Below, piece after piece: positions 27,294-36,842 of a stretch of 52,619 nucleotides of DNA. Each line of letters begins with the position of its first letter. The first letter of the stretch is position 1. Source of the DNA: Prevotellaceae bacterium (GTDB lineage Bacteria > Bacteroidota > Bacteroidia > Bacteroidales > Bacteroidaceae); the NCBI GenBank assembly GCA_028726625.1, contig JAQYPT010000095.1, forward strand, positions 1-52,619, given 5' to 3'. The position numbers and the translations under genes are program-made. The notes under the pieces are model-generated. The model was not told where the DNA came from. It did no database searches and saw nothing but the letters and a program-made list of their open reading frames with translations.

Positions 27294-28031
27294 GTGTACG
27301 GACAAGAAAAGATAAAACCGTATGGTCAGGAGGGCGAGAAGAAACAGCAAGTAGAGCGAATGTTCGATCGCATTGCGCCCACGTACGATGAGTTGAACCA
27401 TCGCTTGTCATGGAACATAGACAAGGGATGGCGCAAAAAAGCCATCAAGCAGCTGCAGCCTTTCGCCCCCCAAACCATACTGGACATAGCCACCGGTACC
27501 GGTGATTTCGCCATTTTGTCAGCCAAGATGCTGCAACCCAAACAATTGATTGGTGCAGATATCTCGGTTGGCATGATGGAAATAGGCAAACGAAAAGTTG
27601 CTGCAGCGCATTTAGACCACATCGTTTCCTTTCAAAAAGAAGACTGTCTGGCCCTATCTTTTGCAGACCATTCGTTTGATGCCGTCACAGCAGCCTTCGG
27701 CATTCGCAATTTTCAAGATCTGGACAGCGGACTAAAAGAAATCTACAGGGTGCTGAAACCTGGTGGACACCTGAGCATTGTAGAGTTGACACAGCCTGTC
27801 TCGTTCCCAATGAAACAATTGTTCAAGGTATATTCGCACACGCTTCTACCCTTTTATGGCAAACTCCTTTCAAAGGATAAAAACGCCTACAAATACCTCA
27901 CGTCAACCATCGAAGCCTTTCCACAAGGTGAACAGATGGTTGAGATTTTACAGAAAGCAGGCTTTTCCAACGCAAAGTTCAAGAGATTGACATTAGGTAT
28001 CTGCACGATGTATTTTGCAGAAAAAGAATGA
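27294..28031 (+). CDS. menG: Demethylmenaquinone methyltransferase (UbiE/MenG)
   Basis: Methylates demethylmenaquinone to menaquinone, the last step in making the respiratory quinone used by Bacteroidales. The 245-residue protein begins with GTG. Its SAM-binding motif is [14 protein letters not shown] near residue 63. The family signatures are [26 protein letters not shown] near the start, split here by residue 24-50, and [20 protein letters not shown]. Since the phylum lacks ubiquinone, the menaquinone role is favoured over UbiE's ubiquinone role. It is 23 bases after purC. Confidence 0.92.
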   Translation: MYGQEKIKPYGQEGEKKQQVERMFDRIAPTYDELNHRLSWNIDKGWRKKAIKQLQPFAPQTILDIATGTGDFAILSAKMLQPKQLIGADISVGMMEIGKRKVAAAHLDHIVSFQKEDCLALSFADHSFDAVTAAFGIRNFQDLDSGLKEIYRVLKPGGHLSIVELTQPVSFPMKQLFKVYSHTLLPFYGKLLSKDKNAYKYLTSTIEAFPQGEQMVEILQKAGFSNAKFKRLTLGICTMYFAEKE

Positions 28032-28072
28032 TTTAGAAGAACTACGCCAATGGATTTGCGTGCAATAACGAC

Positions 28073-28822
28073 ATGGATATGGACAAATACGGACTGATAG
28101 GCTACCCTCTTGGGCATTCTTTCTCGATAGGTTATTTTAATGAGAAATTCCAAAACGAAGGAATCAATGCCAGCTATGTGAATTTTGAGATTCCCAATAT
28201 AGAGAATCTTCAAGAAGTGTTGGCATCCAACCCCGATCTCAAAGGATTAAATGTCACGAGGCCTTACAAAGAAAAGGTCATCCACTATCTGGACGAACTC
28301 AGTCCGGAGGCCAAATCTATTGGTGCCGTTAACGTAATCAAGGTCACACACAAGGGGAAGAAAACCATATTGAAAGGCTTCAACAGTGATGTCATTGGGT
28401 TTACACGCAGCATCGAACCGCTGCTCGACACGTTTCACAAAAAAGCACTAATTTTAGGTACCGGAGGGGCTGCAAAAGCGGTAGATGTGGGGCTAAAGTC
28501 ATTGGGAATTGAAACAAAGTATGTCTCTCGACAAAACCTTCCAAACGTATTGCGATATGATGACATCACTCCCGAAATCATTCAAGAATACAATGTCATC
28601 GTCAACTGTACGCCCGTAGGGATGTATCCACATGCCGACGTTTGTCCCCAGCTGCCTTACGAAGCAATGGACAGCCATCATTTGCTGTACGATTTGATAT
28701 ACAATCCAGATGAAACGCTTTTCATGAAACAAGGAGCCAGGCAGGGAGCAACGGTCAAAAATGGATTAGAAATGCTGCTGTTGCAGGCTTTTGTTTCATG
28801 GGAGTTTTGGCACGAAGCCTAG
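28073..28822 (+). CDS. aroE: Shikimate dehydrogenase
   Basis: NADPH-dependent reduction of 3-dehydroshikimate in the shikimate pathway. The 249-residue protein opens with YGLIGYPLGHSFSIGYFNEKF, where the usual SLSP shikimate-binding serines are replaced by SFSIG, a form I associate with Bacteroidetes. NVTRPYKEKVIHYLDEL carries the catalytic lysine. The nucleotide site is LGTGGAAKAVDVGL, and NCTPVGMYPHADVCP is the conserved C-terminal motif. A second ATG two codons in (28079) is an alternative start. It is 41 bases after menG. Confidence 0.93.
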   Translation: MDMDKYGLIGYPLGHSFSIGYFNEKFQNEGINASYVNFEIPNIENLQEVLASNPDLKGLNVTRPYKEKVIHYLDELSPEAKSIGAVNVIKVTHKGKKTILKGFNSDVIGFTRSIEPLLDTFHKKALILGTGGAAKAVDVGLKSLGIETKYVSRQNLPNVLRYDDITPEIIQEYNVIVNCTPVGMYPHADVCPQLPYEAMDSHHLLYDLIYNPDETLFMKQGARQGATVKNGLEMLLLQAFVSWEFWHEA

Positions 28823-28953
28823 TTGCTCTTTCCTAAACCCTCTCAAGAAATGATGTGTTTAGACAAATAGCCACAGGAAGAACGGAGTAGTTCATGCAGC
28901 TGTTCGTCATCACATCAACGGTTTACTCACCAAACTTAAAAACATTGATACAC

Positions 28954-30114
28954 ATGGATAGATATATGATGCGCGGTGTTTCTGCCGCAAAGGAAGATGT
29001 TCACAACGCCATCAAAAACATTGACAAGGGCATTTATCCCCAAGCCTTCTGCAAAATCATTCCCGACATACTGGGAGGCGACCCTGATTACTGCAACATT
29101 ATGCACGCCGATGGTGCCGGAACCAAATCATCCTTGGCCTATATGTACTGGAAAGAGACGGGTGATCTCAGCGTATGGAAAGGCATTGCACAGGATGCCA
29201 TTGTGATGAATACCGACGACTTGCTGTGTGTGGGTGCGGTTGACAACATCTTGGTGTCGAGTACCATTGGGCGTAACAAGCTCTTGATACCCGGTGAAGT
29301 CATCTCCGCCATTATCAACGGCACGGATGAATTGTTGCAGGAGATGCGAGACATGGGCATTGGCATTTATCCCACTGGCGGCGAAACGGCTGATGTAGGC
29401 GACCTGGTGCGCACCATCATCGTCGACTCTACCGTAACCTGCCGTATGAAGCGCAGTGACGTTATCGACAATGCCAACATCCGTCCAGGCGATGTCATCG
29501 TCGGATTGAGCAGTACAGGACAGGCTACCTACGAGAAAACATACAACGGAGGCATGGGAAGTAACGGCCTGACCAGTGCCCGCCACGATGTTTTTGCCAA
29601 ATATTTGGCAGAAAAATTCCCCGAAAGTTACGATAATGCCGTGCCTGATGATTTGGTGTATAGCGGTAAATATCAACTTACCGACAGCATAGAAGGCGTG
29701 GAAATAGATGCCGGTCATTTGGTTCTCTCTCCTACTCGCACCTATGCACCTATTATTAAAAAGGTATTGGATGCACACCGAAGTCACATTCATGGCATGG
29801 TTCATTGCACGGGAGGCGCACAAACCAAGGTGCTTCACTTTGTCAGCGACAATTGTAAAGTGGTAAAAGACAACATGTTCCCCGTACCTCCCTTGTTTAA
29901 AGTGATACAAGAGAGCAGTGGCACCGATTGGAAAGAGATGTACAAGGTGTTCAACATGGGGCATCGAATGGAGATATATGTAGCTCCTGAGCATGCACAA
30001 GAAATCATCAACATCAGCAAAAACTTTAATGTTGACGCACAAATCATCGGTCATATCGAAGAGGGAGTACGCGCATTGACCATTCAATCAGAATTTGGAA
30101 CATTCGAATATTAA
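28954..30114 (+). CDS. purM: Phosphoribosylformylglycinamidine cyclo-ligase (AIR synthase)
   Basis: Makes AIR from FGAM with ATP in purine synthesis. From the ATG at 28954 the protein has 386 residues, longer than the 345 of E. coli PurM and in line with the Bacteroidetes type. Motifs include MHADGAGTKSSLAYMYWKETG for ATP and magnesium binding, NTDDLLCVGAVDNILVSSTIG, PTGGETADVGD and HCTGGAQTKVLHF. The frame is open from 28894, but the extra residues are not conserved in character. It is 131 bases after aroE and 5 bases before prfA, so the pair purM-prfA is tightly coupled. Confidence 0.9.
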   Translation: MDRYMMRGVSAAKEDVHNAIKNIDKGIYPQAFCKIIPDILGGDPDYCNIMHADGAGTKSSLAYMYWKETGDLSVWKGIAQDAIVMNTDDLLCVGAVDNILVSSTIGRNKLLIPGEVISAIINGTDELLQEMRDMGIGIYPTGGETADVGDLVRTIIVDSTVTCRMKRSDVIDNANIRPGDVIVGLSSTGQATYEKTYNGGMGSNGLTSARHDVFAKYLAEKFPESYDNAVPDDLVYSGKYQLTDSIEGVEIDAGHLVLSPTRTYAPIIKKVLDAHRSHIHGMVHCTGGAQTKVLHFVSDNCKVVKDNMFPVPPLFKVIQESSGTDWKEMYKVFNMGHRMEIYVAPEHAQEIINISKNFNVDAQIIGHIEEGVRALTIQSEFGTFEY

Positions 30115-30119
30115 TATAT

Positions 30120-31232
30120 ATGATAGAAAACAACAGCATACTGAACAAGCTCGATGGATTAGAGGCAAGGTTTGAAGAAGTATCTACCTTGATTACCGAC
30201 CCAGATGTCATAGCCGATCAGCCACGCTACGTGAAGCTAACCAAGGAATACAAAGACCTTGGCGACATCATGGACATTCGCAAGCGATACATTGCATGCC
30301 TCAATGCCATACGTGAGTCGAAAGATATTCTTGCCAATGAAACGGATGCTGACATGAAAGAGATGGCTCGTGAGGAATTGCAGGCCAACGAAGATATGCA
30401 GCCACAGTTGGAAGAAGAAATAAAATTAGCATTAGTGCCAAAAGACCCTGAAGATGCCAAGAACGTACAAATGGAAATACGTGCTGGCACGGGAGGAGAT
30501 GAGGCAGCCCTGTTTGCTGGCGACTTATTTAACATGTATAAGCATTACTGTGACTCGAAAGGTTGGACGTTAAGTGTCACATCGGTCAACGAAGGCTCGG
30601 TGGGTGGTTACAAAGAAATCGATTTTGCAGTGAGTGGCGACAATGTCTACGGCACATTGAAATACGAAAGTGGTGTACATCGCGTGCAACGTGTACCTGC
30701 CACAGAAACACAGGGACGCATGCACACTTCGGCTGCTACGGTGGCTGTGTTGCCAGAGGCTGACCAGTTTGAGGTGAACATCAACGAAGGTGATATTAAA
30801 TGGGACACGTTCAGAAGCTCGGGAGCTGGTGGACAAAACGTCAACAAGGTTGAATCGGGCGTTCGTCTTCGTTATCCATGGAAGAACCCCAACACTGGCG
30901 AAGTGGAGGAAATTCTCATTGAATGTACCGAGACACGCGACCAACCTAAGAACAAGGAACGTGCGCTGTCGCGCTTGCGTACCTTTATCTACGACCGTGA
31001 GCATCAAAAATACATTGATGATATTGCCAACCGACGCAAGTCATTGGTATCTACTGGCGACCGCAGTGCGAAGATTCGTACCTACAATTATCCACAAGGA
31101 CGTGTCACTGACCACCGCATTGGCTACACCACTCACGACCTGCAAGGCTTTGTCAATGGTGACATTCAAGCAATGATAGATGCGCTGACAGTAGCAGAGA
31201 ATGCGGAAAAGCTCAAAGAGAATGAACTTTAA
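30120..31232 (+). CDS. prfA: Peptide chain release factor 1
   Basis: Reads UAA and UAG stop codons and triggers peptide release. The 370-residue protein has the RF1 codon-recognition motif PAT in RVPATETQGR and the catalytic GGQ in SSGAGGQNVNKVES. An N-terminal helical domain and the C-terminal KNKERALSRLRT region complete the family layout. The start lies 5 bases after purM. A weak TTAAAC/GTTTAA stem spans the stop codon, and the gene is followed by a 345-base gap. Confidence 0.96.
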   Translation: MIENNSILNKLDGLEARFEEVSTLITDPDVIADQPRYVKLTKEYKDLGDIMDIRKRYIACLNAIRESKDILANETDADMKEMAREELQANEDMQPQLEEEIKLALVPKDPEDAKNVQMEIRAGTGGDEAALFAGDLFNMYKHYCDSKGWTLSVTSVNEGSVGGYKEIDFAVSGDNVYGTLKYESGVHRVQRVPATETQGRMHTSAATVAVLPEADQFEVNINEGDIKWDTFRSSGAGGQNVNKVESGVRLRYPWKNPNTGEVEEILIECTETRDQPKNKERALSRLRTFIYDREHQKYIDDIANRRKSLVSTGDRSAKIRTYNYPQGRVTDHRIGYTTHDLQGFVNGDIQAMIDALTVAENAEKLKENEL

Positions 31233-31577
31233 ACAATAAGGCATCGTTTAATTCTGAGGGGTAGATCATTAAGACAAGAAAAATTGTTTCAAACAAATAA
31301 TTACCATAAGATTTCTATAACACGCAAGGACTCTATCAACCCATAAAACACTGAAATACAGTTTGTTATAAAGAATCTCAAAACAAGCTATTTAAAAGCA
31401 TTGAGATTGGGGTCCTAAAGCATAGAGATTGAATGGCAAAGGCATTGAGATTGGCGCCCAAAAGCATAGAGATTGAAATTCACCCACCATTCGTTGGGTG
31501 AGCGATAGCCAAAGACAACGGTGCAAAAGGGAATAGCGTTAATACAAATTCACTACTTTTATATTCACGGATAGTAT
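31233..31577. other. Intergenic region between prfA and pyrF
   Basis: The 345 bases contain no credible reading frame. The main content is the 22-bp-phased array at 31395-31475. The right part has a TACTTTTA close to, but not matching, the -7 consensus ahead of pyrF. Confidence 0.7.
31395..31475. repeat. 22-bp-phased intergenic array, locus 3 (best copy)
   Basis: Four units start at 31398, 31420, 31442 and 31464, exactly 22 bp apart. They alternate GCATTGAGATTG, GCATAGAGATTG, GCATTGAGATTG, GCATAGAGATTG. Each is preceded by A-rich bases (AAA), and the 10 bases between units differ. It lies in the middle of the prfA-pyrF gap. Confidence 0.85.
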
Positions 31578-32411
31578 ATGAACAGACAACAACTTATAAA
31601 ACAGATTTTCAAAAAAAAATCTTTTCTATGTGTAGGATTGGATCCCGACACCAAGAAGATACCGCCACACTTGCTGCATGAAGAGGATCCCATTTTTGCT
31701 TTCAACAAAGCCATCATCGACGCTACGGCACCCTATTGTGTGGCCTACAAGCCAAATTTAGCGTTCTATGAATGTAAAGGTATTCAGGGCATGACTTCTT
31801 TCGAGAAGACCGTTAGCTACCTAAAAGCGCATTATCCCGACCATTTTATCATTGCTGACGCCAAACGGGGCGACATCGGGAACACATCCGCCATGTATGC
31901 CAAGACCTTCTTTGAAGAATACGATGTTGACGCATTGACCGTAGCTCCGTACATGGGAGAAGATAGCGTGACGCCTTTTCTCGAATATGAAGACAAGTGG
32001 GTGGTTGTATTGGCACTGACGAGCAACAAAGGATTGCATGATTTTCAGTTAACAGAATACCAGAACGGTGAGAAACTTTTTGAGAAAGTTATCAAGACTT
32101 CTCAATCGTGGGGGACCGATCAAAATATGATGTATGTGGTTGGAGCAACGCAAGGCAACATGTTTGAGGCAATCAGAAAGGTGGCTCCTCATCACTTTTT
32201 GCTGGTGCCTGGCGTGGGTGCGCAGGGAGGAAGCCTGCAAGACGTCTGCCAATATGGAATGACGAAGGATTGCGGGTTACTCGTCAACAGTTCACGCGGC
32301 ATCATCTATGCCGGCCAAGGAGAGGACTTTGCTGATGCAGCTGCAAAGAGTGCGATGAACCTTCAGCAAGAAATGGAAAAAGAATTAGAAAGGTTATCAT
32401 CTTGCAAATAA
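31578..32411 (+). CDS. pyrF: Orotidine 5'-phosphate decarboxylase
   Basis: Last step of UMP synthesis. The 277 residues fit the longer type of the enzyme found in Bacteroidetes and actinobacteria. Motifs are [18 protein letters not shown] near the start, the catalytic block [20 protein letters not shown] near residue 92, and [11 protein letters not shown] plus [10 protein letters not shown] for phosphate binding. It stands alone, with wide gaps on both sides. Confidence 0.95.
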   Translation: MNRQQLIKQIFKKKSFLCVGLDPDTKKIPPHLLHEEDPIFAFNKAIIDATAPYCVAYKPNLAFYECKGIQGMTSFEKTVSYLKAHYPDHFIIADAKRGDIGNTSAMYAKTFFEEYDVDALTVAPYMGEDSVTPFLEYEDKWVVVLALTSNKGLHDFQLTEYQNGEKLFEKVIKTSQSWGTDQNMMYVVGATQGNMFEAIRKVAPHHFLLVPGVGAQGGSLQDVCQYGMTKDCGLLVNSSRGIIYAGQGEDFADAAAKSAMNLQQEMEKELERLSSCK

Positions 32412-32476
32412 CAAATGGCCCCCTTTTTACTCGACTCTCATTGCGCATCGGTACCCATAAACAGTGAGGGAACACC

Positions 32477-32494
32477 TGCCCCATAGGGGGGGCA
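32477..32494. repeat. Short GC-rich hairpin between pyrF and lpxD
   Basis: TGCCCC (32477-32482) and GGGGCA (32489-32494) form a 6-bp stem in an otherwise plain 210-base gap. No T-run follows, so its role as a terminator is doubtful. Confidence 0.35.
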
Positions 32495-32585
32495 ATAGCG
32501 TTAGACGCACCGTGAAAGAAATAAATGTTTCAGTGAAAAAACGCAAATATTACATTCGTCAGTCAAAAGTCTGAGTAAAAATAGG

Positions 32586-32593
32586 TATATTTG
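32586..32593 (+). promoter_or_regulatory. -7 element of the lpx operon
   Basis: TATATTTG matches TAnnTTTG and lies 28 bases ahead of lpxD. The -33 element is not clear. Confidence 0.5.
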
Positions 32594-32621
32594 CAAAATA
32601 ATCAATTGAGATACCTAAAGT

Positions 32622-33659
32622 ATGGAATTTACTGCCAAGCAAATAGCACAATATATAGGAGGCAAAATTGAAGGCAATGAAGATGCAACCGTCCACACCT
32701 TCGCAAAAATAGAAGAAGGTACCAATGGGGCGATTTCATTCCTATCTAATCCAAAATACACACATTATATATATAATACACAATCGTCGATTGTTCTCAT
32801 TGACGAGGATTTGAAGTTGGACAAACCCGTCCAGACGACTTTGATACGCGTGAAGAACGCATACGATAGTGTCGCCAAATTACTTCAATTATACGAGTCG
32901 ACTAAGCCCCGAAAGACAGGCATCCACCCCATGGCCAACATCGCCGAAACGGTTAAGATAGGTGAGAATGCATACATTGGCCCATTTGCTTACATCGGTG
33001 AGAATGTCGTGATTGGCAACAACACACAGATATTCCCACACGCAGTGGTTTTGGAAAATGCATCCGTAGGCTCGGAATGTATCATCTATCCACACGCAAC
33101 TGTCTATCACAATTGCAAGATAGGCAACCGTGTCATCCTGCATGCAGGCTCTGTCATTGGAGCCGATGGCTTCGGATTTGCTCCTTCTGAAGATGGTTAC
33201 GACAAGATACCCCAAATTGGTATCGTGACCATTGAAGATGATGTAGAGGTGGGTGCCAACACCTGCGTTGATCGTTCGACCATGGGTAGCACCAATATTA
33301 GGAAAGGAGTGAAGCTAGATAACTTGGTTCAAATCGCCCACAATACCGACATCGGTGAGCATACTGTGATGAGTGCACAGGTGGGTGTGGCCGGATCAAC
33401 AAAGGTTGGACAGTGGTGCATGTTTGGTGGACAAGTGGGTGTAGCCGGTCATATCACCATTGGCAACAAGGTGTTCCTTGGCGCACAGTCGGGTGCGCCT
33501 GGTAGTATCAAGGACAACCAGCAACTCATTGGCACGCCACCCATGAAGGAAAAAGCCTATTTTCGCTCACAAGCCATCTTCCGGAAACTTCCTGAACTAT
33601 ATAAAGAAATCAACAACCTGAAAGAAGAGGTGGAGCGATTGAAAAAGAACATCAAATAA
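32622..33659 (+). CDS. lpxD: UDP-3-O-acylglucosamine N-acyltransferase
   Basis: Adds the N-linked acyl chain in lipid A synthesis. The 345-residue protein has an N-terminal uridine-binding domain (about 1-100, with [20 protein letters not shown]) and a left-handed beta-helix of hexapeptide repeats. The catalytic histidine region is [39 protein letters not shown] is the family signature. A C-terminal helix ([14 protein letters not shown]) helps trimer formation. First gene of the lipid A operon, 30 bases before lpxC/fabZ. Confidence 0.96.
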   Translation: MEFTAKQIAQYIGGKIEGNEDATVHTFAKIEEGTNGAISFLSNPKYTHYIYNTQSSIVLIDEDLKLDKPVQTTLIRVKNAYDSVAKLLQLYESTKPRKTGIHPMANIAETVKIGENAYIGPFAYIGENVVIGNNTQIFPHAVVLENASVGSECIIYPHATVYHNCKIGNRVILHAGSVIGADGFGFAPSEDGYDKIPQIGIVTIEDDVEVGANTCVDRSTMGSTNIRKGVKLDNLVQIAHNTDIGEHTVMSAQVGVAGSTKVGQWCMFGGQVGVAGHITIGNKVFLGAQSGAPGSIKDNQQLIGTPPMKEKAYFRSQAIFRKLPELYKEINNLKEEVERLKKNIK

Positions 33660-33689
33660 GACTATTGCACTCGATAAATAAATCATAGA

Positions 33690-35081
33690 ATGGATACAAT
33701 CAAACAGAGAACACTAAAAGGTAGCTTTTCCCTGTGTGGCAAAGGATTGCACACGGGGCTGAACTTGACTGTTACCTTTAATCCTGCTCCTGAAAATACT
33801 GGATATAAAATTCAACGAATAGACTTGGAAGGACAACCCATCGTTGAGGCCATTGCCGAAAACGTGGTTGACACGCAGCGCGGCACGGTTCTGGAGCGTG
33901 GCGACGTGCGCGTTTCTACCGTTGAACACGGTCTTTCTGCCCTGTATGCAATGGGGATAGACAACTGTATGATTCAAGTTAATGGACCAGAGTTTCCTAT
34001 TTTGGATGGCTCTGCCGGCATCTACGTTAATAGAATCCAGGAAATTGGTATCGTAGAGCAAAATGCGCCGAAAGATTTTTATATCATTCGCAAGAAAATA
34101 GAAGTCAAAGATGACGAGACAGGTTCGTGTATTACGATACTTCCTGATGACCAGTTCAGCATAACGGCCATGTGCTCATTCGAGTCAAAATTCATCAACA
34201 GTCAATTTGCAACACTCGACAATATCGATGATTACGCGACAGAAATCGCGCCTGCCCGTACTTTTGTATTCGTCAGGGACATCCTTCCTTTGCTCGAAGC
34301 TAACCTCATCAAAGGTGGTGACATGGACAATGCCATCGTGATTTACGAAAGAGAAGTGTCACAAGACCAACTGGACCAACTGGCAGACATCTTGAAAGTG
34401 CCACGCATGGATGCAACCAAGATAGGATACATTCAGCATAAGCCCTTGATGTGGGAAAACGAGTGCACACGTCACAAATTGCTGGACATTATCGGTGACA
34501 TGGCCTTGATAGGCAAACCCATCAAAGGACGAATTGTTGCAACACGGCCAGGACACACCATCAACAACAAGTTTGCCCGCCTGATGCGCAGAGAGATTCG
34601 CAAACATGAAATACAGGCACCGATTTACGATCCCAATGAACCACCCATCATGGATAACATCAGAATCAGGGAACTGCTCCCCCATCGTTACCCTATGCAG
34701 TTGGTAGACAAAATCATCGCCATCGGTTCTAACTCGATTGTTGGGGTAAAGAATATTACAAGCAACGAACCCTTCTTTACAGGACACTTCCCGCAAGAGC
34801 CAGTCATGCCTGGAGTGTTGCAAGTGGAGGCCATGGCTCAATGTGGAGGGCTATTGGTTTTAAACCAAGTAGAAGAACCTGAACGATGGTCTACATACTT
34901 TCTGAAGATTGACAGCGTGAAGTTCAGACAGAAAGTGGTTCCTGGTGACACGGTTATCTTTCGCGTGGAAATGATTCAACCTGTACGACATGGCATCAGT
35001 ACGATGAAGAGTTATGCCTTTGTTGGCGACCAAGTGGTATCTGAAGCAATGTTTACTGCACAGATTATCAAAAACAAATAA
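33690..35081 (+). CDS. lpxC: Bifunctional LpxC deacetylase / FabZ dehydratase
   Basis: Two-domain enzyme typical of Bacteroidetes, 463 residues. Residues about 1-310 are LpxC, the zinc deacetylase for the committed step of lipid A synthesis, with zinc-ligand segments VSTVEHGLSALYAMG and RHKLLDIIGDMAL. Residues about 320-463 are FabZ, the 3-hydroxyacyl-ACP dehydratase of fatty acid synthesis, with LLPHRYPMQLVDKI and the active site FFTGHFPQEPVMPGVLQVEA. The fusion ties hydroxyacyl-chain use for lipid A to the step that draws the same acyl-ACP into fatty acids. It lies between lpxD and lpxA. Confidence 0.97.
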   Translation: MDTIKQRTLKGSFSLCGKGLHTGLNLTVTFNPAPENTGYKIQRIDLEGQPIVEAIAENVVDTQRGTVLERGDVRVSTVEHGLSALYAMGIDNCMIQVNGPEFPILDGSAGIYVNRIQEIGIVEQNAPKDFYIIRKKIEVKDDETGSCITILPDDQFSITAMCSFESKFINSQFATLDNIDDYATEIAPARTFVFVRDILPLLEANLIKGGDMDNAIVIYEREVSQDQLDQLADILKVPRMDATKIGYIQHKPLMWENECTRHKLLDIIGDMALIGKPIKGRIVATRPGHTINNKFARLMRREIRKHEIQAPIYDPNEPPIMDNIRIRELLPHRYPMQLVDKIIAIGSNSIVGVKNITSNEPFFTGHFPQEPVMPGVLQVEAMAQCGGLLVLNQVEEPERWSTYFLKIDSVKFRQKVVPGDTVIFRVEMIQPVRHGISTMKSYAFVGDQVVSEAMFTAQIIKNK

Positions 35082-35131
35082 ACAGAAATGTCACTCGATG
35101 TTTTTCATCATCATAAAGTCATCATTACCCT

Positions 35132-35902
35132 ATGAATCAAATAAGCCCATTAGCGTTTGTGCATCCAGAAGCTCAACTCGGTGACAATAATGTCATTGGC
35201 CCTTTTTGCTATCTTGACAAAAATACAGTACTGGGCAACCATAACATCCTACAAAATAGCGTCACCATCAATTATGGAGCACGAATAGGCGATGACAACG
35301 AGTTTTTTCCCGGTGCCAGCATCAGCACGAAGCCGCAGGATTTGAAGTTCGTTGGCGAAGAGACAATCTGCGAAATTGGTGACAAAAACAGCATCCGTGA
35401 GAATGTTACCATTTCAAGGGGCACCGCATCAAAAGGAACGACCAAGGTAGGAAACAACAACTTGTTGATGGAAAACATGCACGTTGCACACGATTGCATC
35501 ATTGGCAGCAATGTAATTATTGGCAATTCCACCAAGTTTGCCGGTGAAGTGACGGTGGATGACTACGCCATCATCAGTGCAACAGTTTTATGTCATCAAT
35601 TCTGTCACATCGGTGGTTATGTCATGATTCAAGGTGGAAGTCGGTCTTCACAAGATATTCCACCCTACGTCATGGCGGGCAAAGAGCCCATCAAGTATGC
35701 TGGCATCAACATTATCGGCCTGAGACGAAGAGGATTTAGCAACGAGTTAATCCAACTGATTCACCAAGCTTATCGATTGCTTTATAGCAAAGGTGTTTTG
35801 AAAGAAGGAATCGAAGAAATCAGAAAGAACCTGACAGTTACCCCTGAAATTCAATACATCATTGACTTTGTAGAAAGTTCTCAACGAGGCATCATCAGAT
35901 AA
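35132..35902 (+). CDS. lpxA: UDP-N-acetylglucosamine O-acyltransferase
   Basis: First acyl transfer in lipid A synthesis. The 256-residue protein is a left-handed beta-helix of hexapeptide repeats (AQLGDNNVIGPFCYLDKNTV and on), with the catalytic histidine in MENMHVAHDCIIGSNV. The C-terminal helical part has INIIGLRRRGFSNELIQ. The length is normal. Its stop codon is directly followed by the miaA start with no bases between. Confidence 0.96.
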   Translation: MNQISPLAFVHPEAQLGDNNVIGPFCYLDKNTVLGNHNILQNSVTINYGARIGDDNEFFPGASISTKPQDLKFVGEETICEIGDKNSIRENVTISRGTASKGTTKVGNNNLLMENMHVAHDCIIGSNVIIGNSTKFAGEVTVDDYAIISATVLCHQFCHIGGYVMIQGGSRSSQDIPPYVMAGKEPIKYAGINIIGLRRRGFSNELIQLIHQAYRLLYSKGVLKEGIEEIRKNLTVTPEIQYIIDFVESSQRGIIR

Positions 35903-36799
35903 ATGAACTCACTTGTTGTGCTTTTAGGCCCTACTGGAGTGGGAAAAACAGAGGTAGCGTTGCAAATTGCTGAACATTTGCAATCGCCTATCATCAATGC
36001 CGACTCTCGACAGCTATTTGCTGAGATACCTATTGGTACAGCAGCCCCAACCAAAGAGCAGCAAGAACGAGTAAAACATTATTTCGTCGGCACGTTGCAT
36101 CTAACAGATTATTATAGTGCAGCCAAATATGAAGAAGATGTTTTGCAACTCTTAAACCAGCATTTCAAGCATCAACAAGTGGCTTTGCTGTCGGGCGGCA
36201 GCATGATGTATATCGATGCTGTATGCCAAGGTATCGACGACATACCAACGGTTGACGAGGCGACAAGGAGGCTGATGAAACGAAAACTGGAGACTGAAGG
36301 CTTGGATGCTCTCGTTGCAGAGTTAAAAGTTCTGGATCCAGAACATTACAAAATTGTGGATTTACATAATCCCAGACGCGTGATTCATGCGCTTGAAATA
36401 TGCTTTATGACTGGGAATACCTATACTTCCTATCGTAAAAACACAAAGAAGATACGACCTTTCAACATCGTAAAGATTGGACTCAACCGTCCTAGAGAAG
36501 AGATGTATGAGCGAATCAACAATCGTGTTTTGGAAATGATGAACCAAGGATTGATTGAAGAAGCCAAAGCGGTATATCCACAGAAGGGCCTAAATGCTTT
36601 GAATACGGTAGGTTATAAAGAACTTTTCGCCTATTTCGACGGTGACATCTCATTGGATGATGCTATCCTAAAGATACAGTCAAACACAAGACAATACATG
36701 AGAAAACAATTCACGTGGTTCAAACGTGACAACCAAATCAAATGGTTCTCGCCTACGAACATTGAAGAAATCATAAATTATATAGACGATCAACGATAG
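35903..36799 (+). CDS. miaA: tRNA dimethylallyltransferase
   Basis: Adds the isopentenyl group to A37 of tRNAs reading U-starting codons. The 298-residue protein has the P-loop [15 protein letters not shown] at residues 9-23, the substrate motif [16 protein letters not shown], and [18 protein letters not shown]. Near the end come the tRNA-contact segment [15 protein letters not shown] and [14 protein letters not shown]. It abuts lpxA with no gap, so it is probably translated from the lipid A transcript. Confidence 0.95.
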   Translation: MNSLVVLLGPTGVGKTEVALQIAEHLQSPIINADSRQLFAEIPIGTAAPTKEQQERVKHYFVGTLHLTDYYSAAKYEEDVLQLLNQHFKHQQVALLSGGSMMYIDAVCQGIDDIPTVDEATRRLMKRKLETEGLDALVAELKVLDPEHYKIVDLHNPRRVIHALEICFMTGNTYTSYRKNTKKIRPFNIVKIGLNRPREEMYERINNRVLEMMNQGLIEEAKAVYPQKGLNALNTVGYKELFAYFDGDISLDDAILKIQSNTRQYMRKQFTWFKRDNQIKWFSPTNIEEIINYIDDQR

Positions 36800-36815
36800 A
36801 CATCAAGTAATTCGC

Positions 36816-36823
36816 TATCTTTG
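36816..36823 (+). promoter_or_regulatory. -7 element of the PBP1A-like gene
   Basis: TATCTTTG matches TAnnTTTG, 19 bases ahead of the start codon and 16 bases after the miaA stop. Confidence 0.5.
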
Positions 36824-36842
36824 CAAATCAATTATTTTCATT

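Noticed and set aside
29128..30087. A 319-codon minus-strand frame opposite purM
   Set aside because: It is an antisense shadow of purM, with histidine- and cysteine-rich composition unlike the neighbouring genes and no promoter.
28954..30114. purM read as a divergent paralogue without purine function
   Set aside because: Although longer than E. coli PurM, it keeps the ATP and substrate motifs and lies in a run with purC, so the ordinary role is more likely.
31395..31475. The phased array read as a CRISPR array
   Set aside because: The conserved unit is about 12-15 bases and the variable part about 7-10, far below CRISPR repeat and spacer sizes. No cas genes are present.
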